From Phlegmacium glaucopus (taxonomy: Eukaryota > Basidiomycota > Agaricomycetes > Agaricales > Cortinariaceae): 64,000 bases of DNA. Below are positions 19,233-29,852 of this stretch, piece after piece. The number at the start of each line of letters is the position of its first letter. Within the stretch, counting starts at the first letter, position 1. The position numbers and the translations under genes were made by a program. A model generated the notes under the pieces. That model was not told the DNA's origin. It worked only from the letters and a program-made list of their open reading frames with translations, and did no database searches. The stretch lies in the NCBI GenBank assembly GCA_015039465.1, contig MU130363.1, forward strand, positions 1 through 64,000. Direction: 5' to 3'.

Positions 19233-22075
19233 TTAATCTTTCAAATCCCGAGTCAGGATGACTTTGGGCTTCAACTCCATGTCTATCTTAGGCTGAACGT
19301 GTCCATCGACGTTTTCCGATGTTTTCCGTTGTAGACCTATCCCACTCGTACCAGCGACAAAATCAACATGTAATTGATCTATATCACCTTTCCTATTACC
19401 ATGGGCATCCACCATCCATTTCTCTTGGAAAGGTGTGTATGCTGCTACGACGACAACTTCTAGATCTCCAGAGATGTCCTTTTCCGCCATGGCTGTCCTT
19501 AGATTGTAGGCTCCTTTGACAAGAGCTAGAGTTTTCGTGGAGAAAAGTGGAGAACGCTGAGGTTTCATTCTCAGTCCTGCAATCATCAAAAGCCATCCAA
19601 GTTCTTTGATAATGTCAATCACCCATTCGTTAAATTTGAGAGAATCGGTGTAAGGTGTACTGGGTTCAACGATCTGAATCTGCTTCCCACAAATGACTGT
19701 CGATCCTATGAATCAAAATGAGATGACAATCCGCACCGAAAATGTAGAAAGTCTTACCTGTGGTCGTCCTTGACTGTGCCGAGAGCTGAACCAACAAATC
19801 GGCAAAAGATTCCTGATTGGGATAGAAGGCCTCAATGATTGACGAACACCAATGGACCATGAACACTTCAAGGACAGCCTGCATGAGCAGCATATTATAA
19901 CCCAACTTCTTGGTCGCTTGATCTTCCAACATTGTAGTGAGGTATTCACCTAATACCTTTTGGGCTCGCGGCTTGTGTTTGTTCGAATGTGTAGTCGTAC
20001 GCTCCAAACCTTCAACAAGCTGCACACACGCTTGGTAAATCTCTTCGTTAAGGGCACTCATCGCTCCAATAACGTCCGCACTTGCTGGGGCAGAAGTGAC
20101 CCCGAGCACTCCTCTTCGTTTCGGTTGGCCATAGGCAGCTTCCTGACGCGACTCAAGTTTATGACGTGTCAGGTGGTCTAAACATCGAATATGTCTTTCC
20201 GCTACGCTGAGTTTATGTCGCATCGAATCCAACTTGTCCTGCCATCCCTTCTTCTCCTTAGTCAAGTTAGCCAACGATGTAGTAGCAACCTTCAGTTGAG
20301 TTTTGATTTGAGTCGATGAAGTATCCTGTGCATGCTTGATTTCGTCCAGTGAAATCTTGAGTTGTGATATTGAACGCTCTTGGGACTGATTCTCATTGGT
20401 CAGACGTTTGTTTTCCGCTTTTACGTCCCGCAATTCAGCAAGAGCTTTATCAAGCTGAGTTTGAAGATCTTGTTGCCGTTCTATATATGCCTGCCTCAGC
20501 AACACTGTCACGTCTGACGACTGTTCTTCTTGAAGCGTGAGTAGTTGGGGTTTGGGAGCAGTACTCGTTCGAATCGGTTGAGGCAGCCGTTGTGACGATA
20601 ATTCAGGGCTTACATTGGATTGAGTTATTTGAGTGCGTGATTGCATCCTCCTCATCTTTCCCAATTCTTCCATTTTCCGAACCAAGACGTCGTCAGGAGA
20701 GAGGGTAGAAGGACCATTGGTTGGCAATGAGTCGCTCGATTCGCCGATAGACTGCAACGCTCGCGAAGGCCTCCATGGGGTTTTTGTTTCTTCGACTCTT
20801 TCAGCAGCTCGAGGCGTTGCCAAGGCCAGAAGGAATGGACTCATGCTATTCGAACTCGGCTTTCGTCTCGTTTCTGGCCTTTTTTTATCAGCCTTGGGAA
20901 AAGTGGGATCGCTGTCAGGAAAAGTTTCCTTTGCCAATTCTACGGGCGGGCTCTGGATGCTTGAAGAGGTAGGTGACTCATCCGAAGGGAATTCCCCGGG
21001 GATGCTAGTTTCCCTTTTGATAATTGTCTCTGTAAATCTCTTGGACGAGTTAATCGAAGTCTCAGGGAGAGGTTGTGTAGTTGGAGTAGGGTCTGAACGT
21101 TCCTTCGTTTCCGAAGTGTGCTGATCGTTGGGGTCGTTGTCGTTAATGACTGTTGGCGAGGTTGTCTCAATGACTGAATCGTGGTAAGGCGGCAATTCAC
21201 GAGATTGTTGAGACACTTGTGTTACAGGGGGTTGTGTTAATTCTATCGGCCTGTCACAGGCTTCAGAATTTGATGGGGATTCGGACATTTCTTCCACTAA
21301 AGGCGTACTCGGGAAAGCATTATCGTTCGTTGTGCTGGAAGAAGGGGCATACAAAGAGGTCAACAAGTCGACGGTTGGGTCGGGCTTATCCAGCGGTCCA
21401 AAATCGTTCACGTTATTGTTGGCGCCAAAGTTAGATTTCAATAGTGCAGACACACTCATAAACCCTTTGTGATTTGGATGAGGTGGAAGAGTTTTAAGAT
21501 TCTGTTGAGAAGGTTCAGGGATGATTCGTTCTGAATGAGTAGCGGGAGGAAGGATCTGGGTGGATGGAATACTTGAATCGTTGGGAGAGCTAGAGGTTCT
21601 GTTCTTTGACCTGTTCAATAGGGCGGAAACCTGTAAAAACTCTTTGGTCAAGGGATTTACAGGGATAGGACCTCTCGAGATGGGACTTGATTTGGGAGAT
21701 TCAGGTTGCTGGCCATTCTCTATCGTAGGCAAAGGTTCGTTTGAAGAGACGATAGCGTTTTGTTGAATGCTCTGAAATAGGCTTCCCCTCTGTAGTGGGG
21801 TGACGGCTTCGTTGTCATTGGGATCGACAAGGGGGATAGCAGGTAGATCGTCTCTGGTTTGTACGGATGCGGCCAAAGATGTTCTGTGTCTTGATGATAG
21901 ATCGTCCGAAGTGGTTCGAGATGATGACGTGTTCGACCGCAGACTACCTGATGCTACGACTATTATTTCTGTGTAAGAATGAATGTTATTTGTATGAAAA
22001 GGGAGACATTGAGAACTTACCATCTGGTTCATCGAAATCAGCCTTGAATTTACTGATGGCTTTTCGGATGAACAT
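19233..22075 (-). CDS. Disordered/coiled-coil protein with unknown C-terminal domain
   Basis: Three exons (22075-22021, 21968-19758 and 19696-19233) encode 909 residues. The first 18 codons (MFIRKAISKFKADFDEPD) sit on their own exon. Residues to about 500 are disordered, rich in Ser, Pro and Thr, with two similar short motifs (KEFLQVSALLNRSK and KGFMSVSALLKSNF). A coiled coil follows at about 510-635 (LDKALAELRDVKAENKRLTN). The last 270 residues form a compact domain ([52 protein letters not shown], ending [12 protein letters not shown]). I do not recognise this domain. Its copy ends the chimeric UPF1 gene, which lacks the 61-nt intron at 19697-19757. Coiled coil plus tail suggests a scaffold, which is inference only. 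Confidence 0.82.
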
Positions 22076-22462
22076 TGTGCTGGATAGTGTGAACGACTGT
22101 GCCCTTCAAGCTTGAGGTTTTGTCATCCCTGACTCATGTCTGAAAAACGTGCGCAAGTGTGATTTCTAACTTAGCGCTCGTTCCCTATTTAGCTAATTCC
22201 GACCCGCAGTGACCTAGAGTGACGATTAATGACAATACTCTATACCATTTGATAGGCGAACAATATATCCCCGGAATTTATATACTCAGATAAAGCGAAC
22301 ACAGGTACCAGGCCCGGAGGAACAGCCTTACTACAACACCCGTGGTGTTCATGTGACGCAGCGGCTCTATGTTCACATGATCCTCAGTGTATAGCATATC
22401 CATGTACACCGCTCCTTGGTTATCATACAGAAATATAAGTCGGGAAATGCCATAAACCAATA
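22076..22462. other. Intergenic, no supported gene
   Basis: The stretch holds the promoter of the coiled-coil gene and the 3' flank of the GH17 gene. No motif was recognised. Confidence 0.4.
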
Positions 22463-23723
22463 TTAACAGGAAGCAAGAATGTCCCCATTAAATGTCATTT
22501 TCCCAAACATGCCAAAGCTCCGCTCATTGTCGTTCGTCTTCCAGAGTTGATCGTCGTATTCAAAGGCAAAGACAGAGACACTGGTGTCACCACGACTAGC
22601 ACAGTTGAGGCTGACCAAAGCAGCATGCTCGTTGGGTATAGAAGCCACTGCAACTCCGTTGGCTGATCCACGCGATGGCCATCCAGATCTGGAGACACAA
22701 TGATCAAACCAGATGGCGGATGAAGTTGAGAGTATCCACATTCAAACGTACTCCGTAATCATGATCTTTTTCCCTGGACATGCGGCTTTCAAGGCGGGTA
22801 CCACAATATTGAACACGAAACTTCCTGCATTGCCAGCTGTCACCCCTCCGTCGTAGAATGCGCTAGAAAAAGTCAAATTAAAATATTGAGAAAATAGATG
22901 AAGCGTACTGAGCGTTGGCCCCAATAAAATCACCCTGACAAAAGATCGAATTATCCCGGATATCGACCCAGGTATGAACGGTCGAGATAGGGAGGGATAT
23001 TCCAGCTGCTCGAAGATCCGCTAGAGAGACGATCGATGATGGGGACGCAACGCCAAGTCAAATGGCCACTACGCACCGCGAACTTCATCGACTACTGCCA
23101 TGATATTGCTGGGGGTATCATTTACCTAGACGTAACAACGACTGAGTAAGGCATGCAAAACCTTTACAAGAAAATTACTTCATTTCCGACAGCGAGGCCA
23201 AGATAGAGGCTGTGACCATATTTTTCATACGCAATCTTGAAGGTTTCAACGTCAGCACTGTTGCAAATCGATCAGCGATTATTTGCACGAGACTGCGGAT
23301 TGCTGCAATTTACAGGATAGACGACTGGCTAGAGGCAGCGGTCCCCTATCAAAAGCGTCAGCCACCCAAAGTAAATATGCTGGAGAAGAGGGATTACTGT
23401 ATAAAATATACCAGGAAGGAGGGTCAATCCTTCCGTTGCAGCTGCAGAAGACGCCATGTCCAATGCGTCACAATCAAATCCAGTTATTCTGATTGATTCA
23501 AAGCCTGAAGACTTTGCATCCTTGGCTATTGCATTCCACTAGGTGCCTGAGGGTCAGTAAAGTCTACTAAATCGAAAGCTTCACTTACTTGGGCCTGAGT
23601 TCGACAGATATAAGATGTAGTCCCCCCGATACTGTTTGAAATGGCAAAGCCTGCAAAGTTGTTAGCGCCTTTGACTGATAGGATCGCAAGAGTGAGGGAT
23701 GCAAGCAGGCAAAGCGTCTTCAT
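22463..23723 (-). CDS. Secreted GH17 beta-1,3-glucanase
   Basis: Retaining endo-beta-1,3-glucanase of glycoside hydrolase family 17, acting on cell-wall glucan outside the cell. Eight exons: 23723-23589, 23538-23398, 23345-23314, 23257-23179, 23125-23077, 23020-22909, 22862-22752 and 22688-22463. They encode 294 residues. An N-terminal signal peptide (MKTLCLLASLTLAILSVKG) precedes the barrel. The acid/base Glu lies in GLAVGNEVND, and the nucleophile Glu in MITESGWPSRG is rebuilt across intron 7. FIGANAHAFYDGG and TWVDIRDN are family hallmarks. Exon 3 is only 32 nt and encodes GTAASSQSSI; without it the frame appears interrupted. The gene looks intact. Confidence 0.9.
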
Positions 23724-24079
23724 TGTAGTTACGAGGCGTCAAATGAACGTGGAGTAGAAGTTATTGGCTTTAACACTGGTCAGCCGCCGACTGACCCTGG
23801 CTTGATGCTCTGAAACACTGGAACGCCGAGGATTCTTATTGATCAATTCAAGTCTTCCTATAAGGTCAGGCAATAAAATTTAATTCTGAGCACTGCGTCA
23901 TCGACATGATCCTTGATCCTTTGTGATCCCATTAACACGATGCCAGTGATTTCCGATTCTCAAAAATTCCATCTCTTCATTCAGCTACCGATAGCAGACG
24001 ATCATGATGAATCCGTCCTACTTCTATATATAAATACCAAGGTCTCAAAAGAGTGCAAGTGTAAATATATTGGCGAAAC
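23724..24079. other. Intergenic, no supported gene
   Basis: Promoter of the GH17 gene and 3' flank of the deacylase gene. Nothing else was recognised. Confidence 0.4.
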
Positions 24080-25015
24080 TCACATTGTTCCACTAGGTGT
24101 TGCGTCTTCTGACTGGACACTATTGTTCAAAGTTCTCGAGATTTTGCTATTCTCCGGGACTTCAACGTACTCAAATTTGCGAGAGTCCAGGGTGAATGTA
24201 ATAGGCCCCTAGGGAAGCAAAAGGTACTCAGTCAGATAAGGCTAAGAAATTTCCCCAGTGTAGTCGTCCATAATACCTCATTTGTCAAGTTGACACTCAT
24301 CATGGCTCCAAATCTACCATCTGTAGACGTGAGATAAAGTTGAGCGAGAGACAAGGAAGCTCACCTTGTATCTTATCTGGTTTGTGAGATGCCTTAAGGG
24401 CATCCAAGAATGTGGCATAGAGACGCCGTGACGGCTCCGTGGACTTTATATCGTTTGTGAGACTGCAAAGACCCTCAACTAGAGCATGAGGTGCTTTACC
24501 ATTGCTCGATGGAAATCTGGTTTGTTCCCTTTGGTCGTATTCGCCAATAACGTGAATTGGGATACGCATAGTATATCTCCATCAATGTCTTTCACACTAG
24601 CCTTCCACATCTTGTCTGGATTAAACGGGTCCGAGAAAACACGGAGCGAGAGGCTAGAGTAGGATCGTATGAGTGAAGTATCAATATAAGCAAGTTCCCG
24701 GCGCGATCTCGGAAGAAATTGTTGAGCTACGAACATCTTTTTTGACAATGTTGACACATCGGTATTATTGTCATCTATTCTAGAAAAAAATCAAAGGTCA
24801 AAAATCTATGCAGGACCACAAAGAGAGAGCATAGAACCTGCGCCAATCCCAACAAGTACCATCAACCCTTTTGATATTTGAGAGATAACTTCATTGTCAA
24901 CTGCGAGAACCAAGCAACTGTGAGGTACTTGTAATTTTGTAAAAAAAATTAGATGGAAAGATTTCTCCTCACCTGTGACCGATGCAGATGAAACGCATTG
25001 GATGATCGCTCTCAT
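24080..25015 (-). CDS. dtd1: D-aminoacyl-tRNA deacylase (DTD)
   Basis: Homodimeric editing enzyme that hydrolyses D-amino acids from mischarged tRNA. Seven exons: 25015-24973, 24900-24838, 24774-24735, 24653-24500, 24443-24365, 24320-24277 and 24208-24080. They encode 183 residues, slightly above the usual 150-180. The N-terminus is canonical ([19 protein letters not shown]). The [21 protein letters not shown] block carries the SQFTL motif. The second catalytic motif appears as [10 protein letters not shown], corresponding to the NxGPVT loop, and is joined across the last intron. The C-terminal 30 residues past FEYVEVPE are a fungal extension. The gene is divergent from the cyclophilin gene, with starts 413 bp apart. 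Confidence 0.92.
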
Positions 25016-25427
25016 CTCCAACTTGGAAGAAAAATATCTCTAGCGATCTATGCCTTCTACAATTAAGGATGAATATTCAAAGAAATCTGACTTGGACTTG
25101 GGGGCGAGGGTGAAGAAAATTGGAATGAGCCAAATTTTAGTCACAGACTGCACGATCAGGTGATTTCATTATCCATGCAAACATGCTTTTGTCTTTGTTC
25201 TACATCCCAGCGGGACAAATTTTATCATACCTCTAATAAAGACTACCAGACGAGATTCAGAGAGGATGCTACGCAATTCGTCGGGGCAAAATAGTCATCA
25301 TTTCCAAGCCCTATTACAAGCCCGAGCCACGTTCCTGCAGCGCTCACGTGATTTTTACCCCTTTAAAAGGTACGTTCATCCTCATTTCAATATCAATAAC
25401 CATTCAGGCTAAGTATGCACAACAGAC
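25016..25427. promoter_or_regulatory. Bidirectional promoter, DTD and cyclophilin
   Basis: A 412-bp interval between divergent start codons with no coding signal. It must carry both promoters; no specific element is assigned. Confidence 0.5.
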
Positions 25428-26220
25428 ATGGGCTCAGTCATACTTGAGACGAGTTTGGGCGATGTACAACTGGAGTTGTATTGGGACCATGCACCCCGTG
25501 TATGCTTCTTTTATTGAACCGAGTTCATGTATGACTAAACGTCTGCTTTAGACATGCAAAAACTTTGCAGAACTTGCGAAACGGGGGTATTACAACGGAA
25601 TCGTATTCCATCGCATCATTGCTGTATGTGATATGTCGCTACACGTTGCACAAGACTTCTTTACTCACTCATGACGGTTCAAATAGGATTTTATGATTCA
25701 GAGTGGAGATCCGACGGGAACCGGCAGAGGAGGAACGAGTATCTATGGACAGAAATTGTGCGTAAAGGACTGTATCACATTCTCCTCTCTTACTAGCGCT
25801 GATCTCTACCATGTGTTTTTTTTCTTGATAGTGAAGATGAGATACATCCGGAGTTGAGATTCACAGGTGCAGGGATCCTGGCGATGGCGAATGGGGGTCC
25901 GAATACAAATGGTGAAGATCATACCTCTCATACATATTCGGTAACCGATTGACACTCTTCTTTTCTACAGGATCCCAATTTTTCATTACTCTAGGTCCAA
26001 CACCTTATTTGGACACCAAACACACAATATTTGGGCGCGTCAGCTTTGGTATGCGGGTCGTACAACGTCTCGGATCTGTCGCCGTTGATGCACAGAGCCG
26101 GTGGGTTTACTTGATCTCTCATAACTTTGGTCAGAAAATCTAATAACCCTCTTCTCTTTCCTGCATAGACCCAAAGAAGACGTCAAAATACATAAGGCCC
26201 GAGCTATCGACCGAGTATGA
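25428..26220 (+). CDS. Cyclophilin, PPIL1/Cyp1 type
   Basis: Peptidyl-prolyl cis-trans isomerase made of a single cyclophilin domain. Six exons: 25428-25499, 25552-25623, 25687-25757, 25832-25911, 25971-26100 and 26169-26220. They encode 158 residues, close to fungal and animal PPIL1. The N-terminus ([20 protein letters not shown]) fits the PPIL1 branch, which works in the spliceosome. Active-site blocks include [20 protein letters not shown] (catalytic Arg, Phe, Gln), [20 protein letters not shown] and [11 protein letters not shown], with a His where many cyclophilins have Trp-rich sequence. There is no targeting signal, so it is nuclear or cytosolic. The assignment to PPIL1 rests on length and N-terminus. 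Confidence 0.93.
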
Positions 26221-26920
26221 AGGTCAAGTTTGCCTGTGTCCATGCGGACAACCTTTTCCGATTGCATCAGCACTTGACTAGCTTATCCTGGCTCTCTTAA
26301 ATTGTGTTGTTTTTCATTATCAAGATTGAATGGATGAGACTTTCTAGTGACATAACTAATTCATTCTCACATACCGCAATAGAAGTTCTCCAGGTCGCCT
26401 CCGAATCCGAGATTTGTCGTCTGTGATTTGAGCGGATGCAGACGGCGAAGCAATCTCTCGTCGGATTATTCCGATAACAATGCTATCAGACAGTCATTTC
26501 CATGTGCCAACTACATACGAGTCTAGGGGCTTCGTGGTGCCATGAATAACTTGAACTTTGACATGGTCGCATGACATTTTGCCTTTATCTTTGCCTGATA
26601 AGCTGTCTAAGATTTGCATAGCACATGGCGTAACTTCGTAGCAGACCTAATACAGCAGCCGAGCCTAGCCCTGACTCTGCAAGAGGTCAAACAACTTGCT
26701 TCTTGAACTCATGTACAAAGAGTACAATACAGTATATAGTTTAGTCATCTATTTATGAGAAATCCAGGTATCGAAAGTGCATGGTGAGAACCCCTTTTGT
26801 TTTTCAGATGAAAGTATTAATGGGAAATGCGTATGAAAACAGTGCGTGAGAGAGTGGCGCAGGGGATGAATAAATATTATCGTCATAAGCACGGAGAGCT
26901 TTGAAACGCGGAGGAATATC
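26221..26920. other. Convergent intergenic region
   Basis: 3' flanks of the cyclophilin and Cdc4-like genes. No further gene was seen. Confidence 0.45.
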
Positions 26921-29852
26921 TCAACGCCTCCGGCTGCCATGATTTCGTATTCGTGGCCGGGTTGGTGTCTCGTCATTGGGAGGTAGTCTCACAGTGCCGG
27001 AAGCGGACGACGAAGAGAGACCTGCCGCCCCGAACTGTATTCCGCGAGAGGGACCTGCCACTGCACTTCCACCAACCTTTCCTGAACAATGTTGAGATGG
27101 CCGAGAAGGAGTGGCTGTGGTGGCAGTCACGGTTGCGGTTGGAGCCCACCTGGATGCATCGACGCCTTCTGACCTAAAACTGTCCGGTAGTTCAGATATC
27201 TCTACGTTAACGCCTCCGTAGGGCTGTTGAATTTCAAGTCCACTTTCGTCAAACTCGATTTCCAGCACAGAGTCAGACTCGGAAGGAACAAGATCCTGAT
27301 CCATCGCATCAATGTCCGCTTGTTCTTGCTCGTCATCTTCATCGTCCCTGCCCGGCATGCTTTTAGTTTTCATATCGTCATCGTCCTGGAACCCATCATC
27401 ACTAAAAATATCTTCATCGTAAAGCCCCCCAGGTGGTTCACCCAGCCAGTCTTCGTCATCCTCGTTGCCAAAGTCCCATACATCTAGGACGGTAGCATCG
27501 TTTCTGTTACTAGCTGCCACGCACCACCTGCCTTCAAAGACAACTTGCCAGACGCCGGTGATACCTGTCAAGAGATCCCTAACAACTGTACCATCGCGAA
27601 TATTCCACATCTTGAGATTTCCGTCCGATCCACTAAGCACTTTAAATTCATCGTGTTGGAAACACGTAATCGCGCCGGTGTGTGCTGCAAGTGTATGCCG
27701 CAATTCTCCAGTGTCGGGATCCCAGATACGGAGTGTCGAGTCTGCAGCGGCGGAAACGAGATGCGACGGTGACAAGCCTAGCAACCCAACAAGAGACGTA
27801 TGTCCAGTGAGGGCATATTGACATTGACCTGTCTGGAGATTCCACACACGCACAGTTCCGTCCATAGATCCTGAACAAGCTTGATTCCGACCTAAATCTA
27901 GGACGACGCTGTACACTGAAGTATGAATAGTTGATATTAAGCTTCGTGGACAGAACTATATAAAAACTGCATCCAACCTTTTTGTGTATGTCCCGCTAAA
28001 ACCCATTTACAAGCTCCGGTGATGATATCCCAGATACGAACGGTACAATCATAGCTTCCAGATACCAAGGTTCTTCCCCTAGCTGCCAGTGCTCGGACCG
28101 CGTGATCATGGCCTTCTAGATGTAGCTTATGGTAGGGATTCTCGTCAGCATCCTAAACGCTTAAGAAATTAGTTCGGAATAGACAATCACGTTGTTCACT
28201 TACGCAAACTTCGGCAAGATCGACCTCTGTCTCATCTGGACCAAAACATCTGAATTCAGCGTCTCCAGGCCGAGGTAAAGTCCAAACCCTCAAAGAATGA
28301 TCACGACTGCCAGTAACTATCAATGGTCGCTTGGGCCATTTCTCTTTCGTAATAACGCCGTCATGTTCGACGTCAATGAGTTCAGGTTTCACGATTGATA
28401 AACATCGTACAGTGCTTGTATGACCGCCGAAGACATGAGTACATTTACCAGTAGAAAGGTCCCAGATGCGAACTGTTCGGTCTGTTGATCCACTAACAAG
28501 GGTGTCTTTACAAGCTGCTAGAGCCCAGACACCTCCTTCATGACCTCCAAGGGAGCGGACAAGCTCGCCCGTCACAGGCGAATAGACGCGAATTGAATGA
28601 TCATCAGAGGCAGATATGATACGGCCGTGAGAGAATATGAGACATGTGACAACTGATGAACCGTGGGCGGGGAAAGATACGTGTTTAGGATCAGGATTGT
28701 TCACCCAACGGGTACGTGTTAGAAGCCTCGATTTGAAAAGCATTTTGTAAGGGTGAGGAAGAGGAAGAGGGTTGGGAACAAATGATGGGGACCTTTGTTC
28801 ATGACGACGTCGAGCATATATAGAGTTGGCAAATGAATTTTCAGAGTCACCACCAAACCATATCTTTGTGCTTTTGAGGAGATCACGCCATAGTACGGGA
28901 TCAGAGTCGATGATAGCCCGCCAAGCTCTGGAAACACGAGAGGCACGAGCAAGCGTCGAGAAGGGAAGGTAGCTCAATACGTGCGACACGAGTTCTGGCG
29001 GAAGTAAGGTAAGGAAGTCGCGAGCAAGAGTCGGCGTTAAAACGGCATGTAATGTGCGGATGACTGGAAGAGGTGAGTGACGAAGTAAGGTCAGAAGGAA
29101 GTGACTCTGCAGAGGCGCAGGAAGTGTCATAAAATGCGAAAGCAACGACGGCAGAGTTAAAAGAGTTGTCAGCGATAAATCTGGCTGCAAAGGTGCTCGA
29201 GGTAATGGTGAAGATGCCCCACTTGGAGGTGCTGAGGGCCAAATACTTTCAGGAGAGGGTGATCCATGGGGTGATGGCAGAGGGGAAGGAGGCGCCGCTG
29301 CATTTACGGTCGAGATCTGAGGAAGGGGCGTGGCTCTGGCTTTCTTTCGCGGAGGATGCAAGGTTACGTTTTGATCAGAACTAACTTCAATTCCTTCCAT
29401 CATGTTATCAGAGTTGTGGGAACGTTTCTTGCCATACCGCTCGACAGCATCTGCAAGGCCTAGGACGTGCGTTTCTTTGGCTGCTTCATCTCGTTTAAGC
29501 ATACGCCAGCCTTTGCCTGAGACCATTTCATGCTCTTCTTGCATATCTTCCTCGCCACCATCACCGTCACGAAAGATGGCGCATGAACCATTCGGAAAGA
29601 CAAGGGGAAAATTACGGAGAGATTTGGGGATGTTGGCATGAAGAAGTGGGTAGATTTTTGGATCCTTTGGTGAAGATGGTGGCGGCAGAGGCGGTAATTG
29701 AATCGGGGCGTAGGTTGTCGTTGTCGTTGTCGTTGTCGTCACCCTTAGATGAAGGGTAAATTAGGAGTAAGATAGGTAATAAATGTGAATACTCACGTTG
29801 TTGTATTAACCGAAGGCTGAAGAACCAGCACCGGGCGTTGATTGGCGCTCAT
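26921..29852 (-). CDS. cdc4: F-box/WD40 protein, Cdc4/Pop1-like SCF receptor
   Basis: Substrate-receptor subunit of an SCF ubiquitin ligase that binds phosphorylated cell-cycle regulators. Four exons (29852-29797, 29743-28204, 28152-27978 and 27915-26921) encode 921 residues. The N-terminus has a run of nine or ten Thr coded by a CGACAA repeat and a Pro/Ser-rich region. The F-box lies at about 255-300 (LPPELVSHVLSYLPFSTLA, WRDLL). At least seven WD40 blades follow, including VSGSTDRTVRIWDLSTGKC, VTGSRDHSLRVW, VSGSYDCTVRIWDIITGAC, SGSMDGTVRVWNLQTGQC and LSGSDGNLKMWNI. The C-terminus is acidic then Ser-rich. Order and spacing of F-box and blades fit Cdc4/Fbw7. It could be the Pop1 or Pop2 type of the same family. 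Confidence 0.9.

Noticed and set aside
23258..23345. Apparent stop codons in the GH17 gene, suggesting a pseudogene
   Set aside because: A 32-nt exon with good donor, branch site (CTGAT) and acceptor restores the expected GTAASSQSSI segment and frame.
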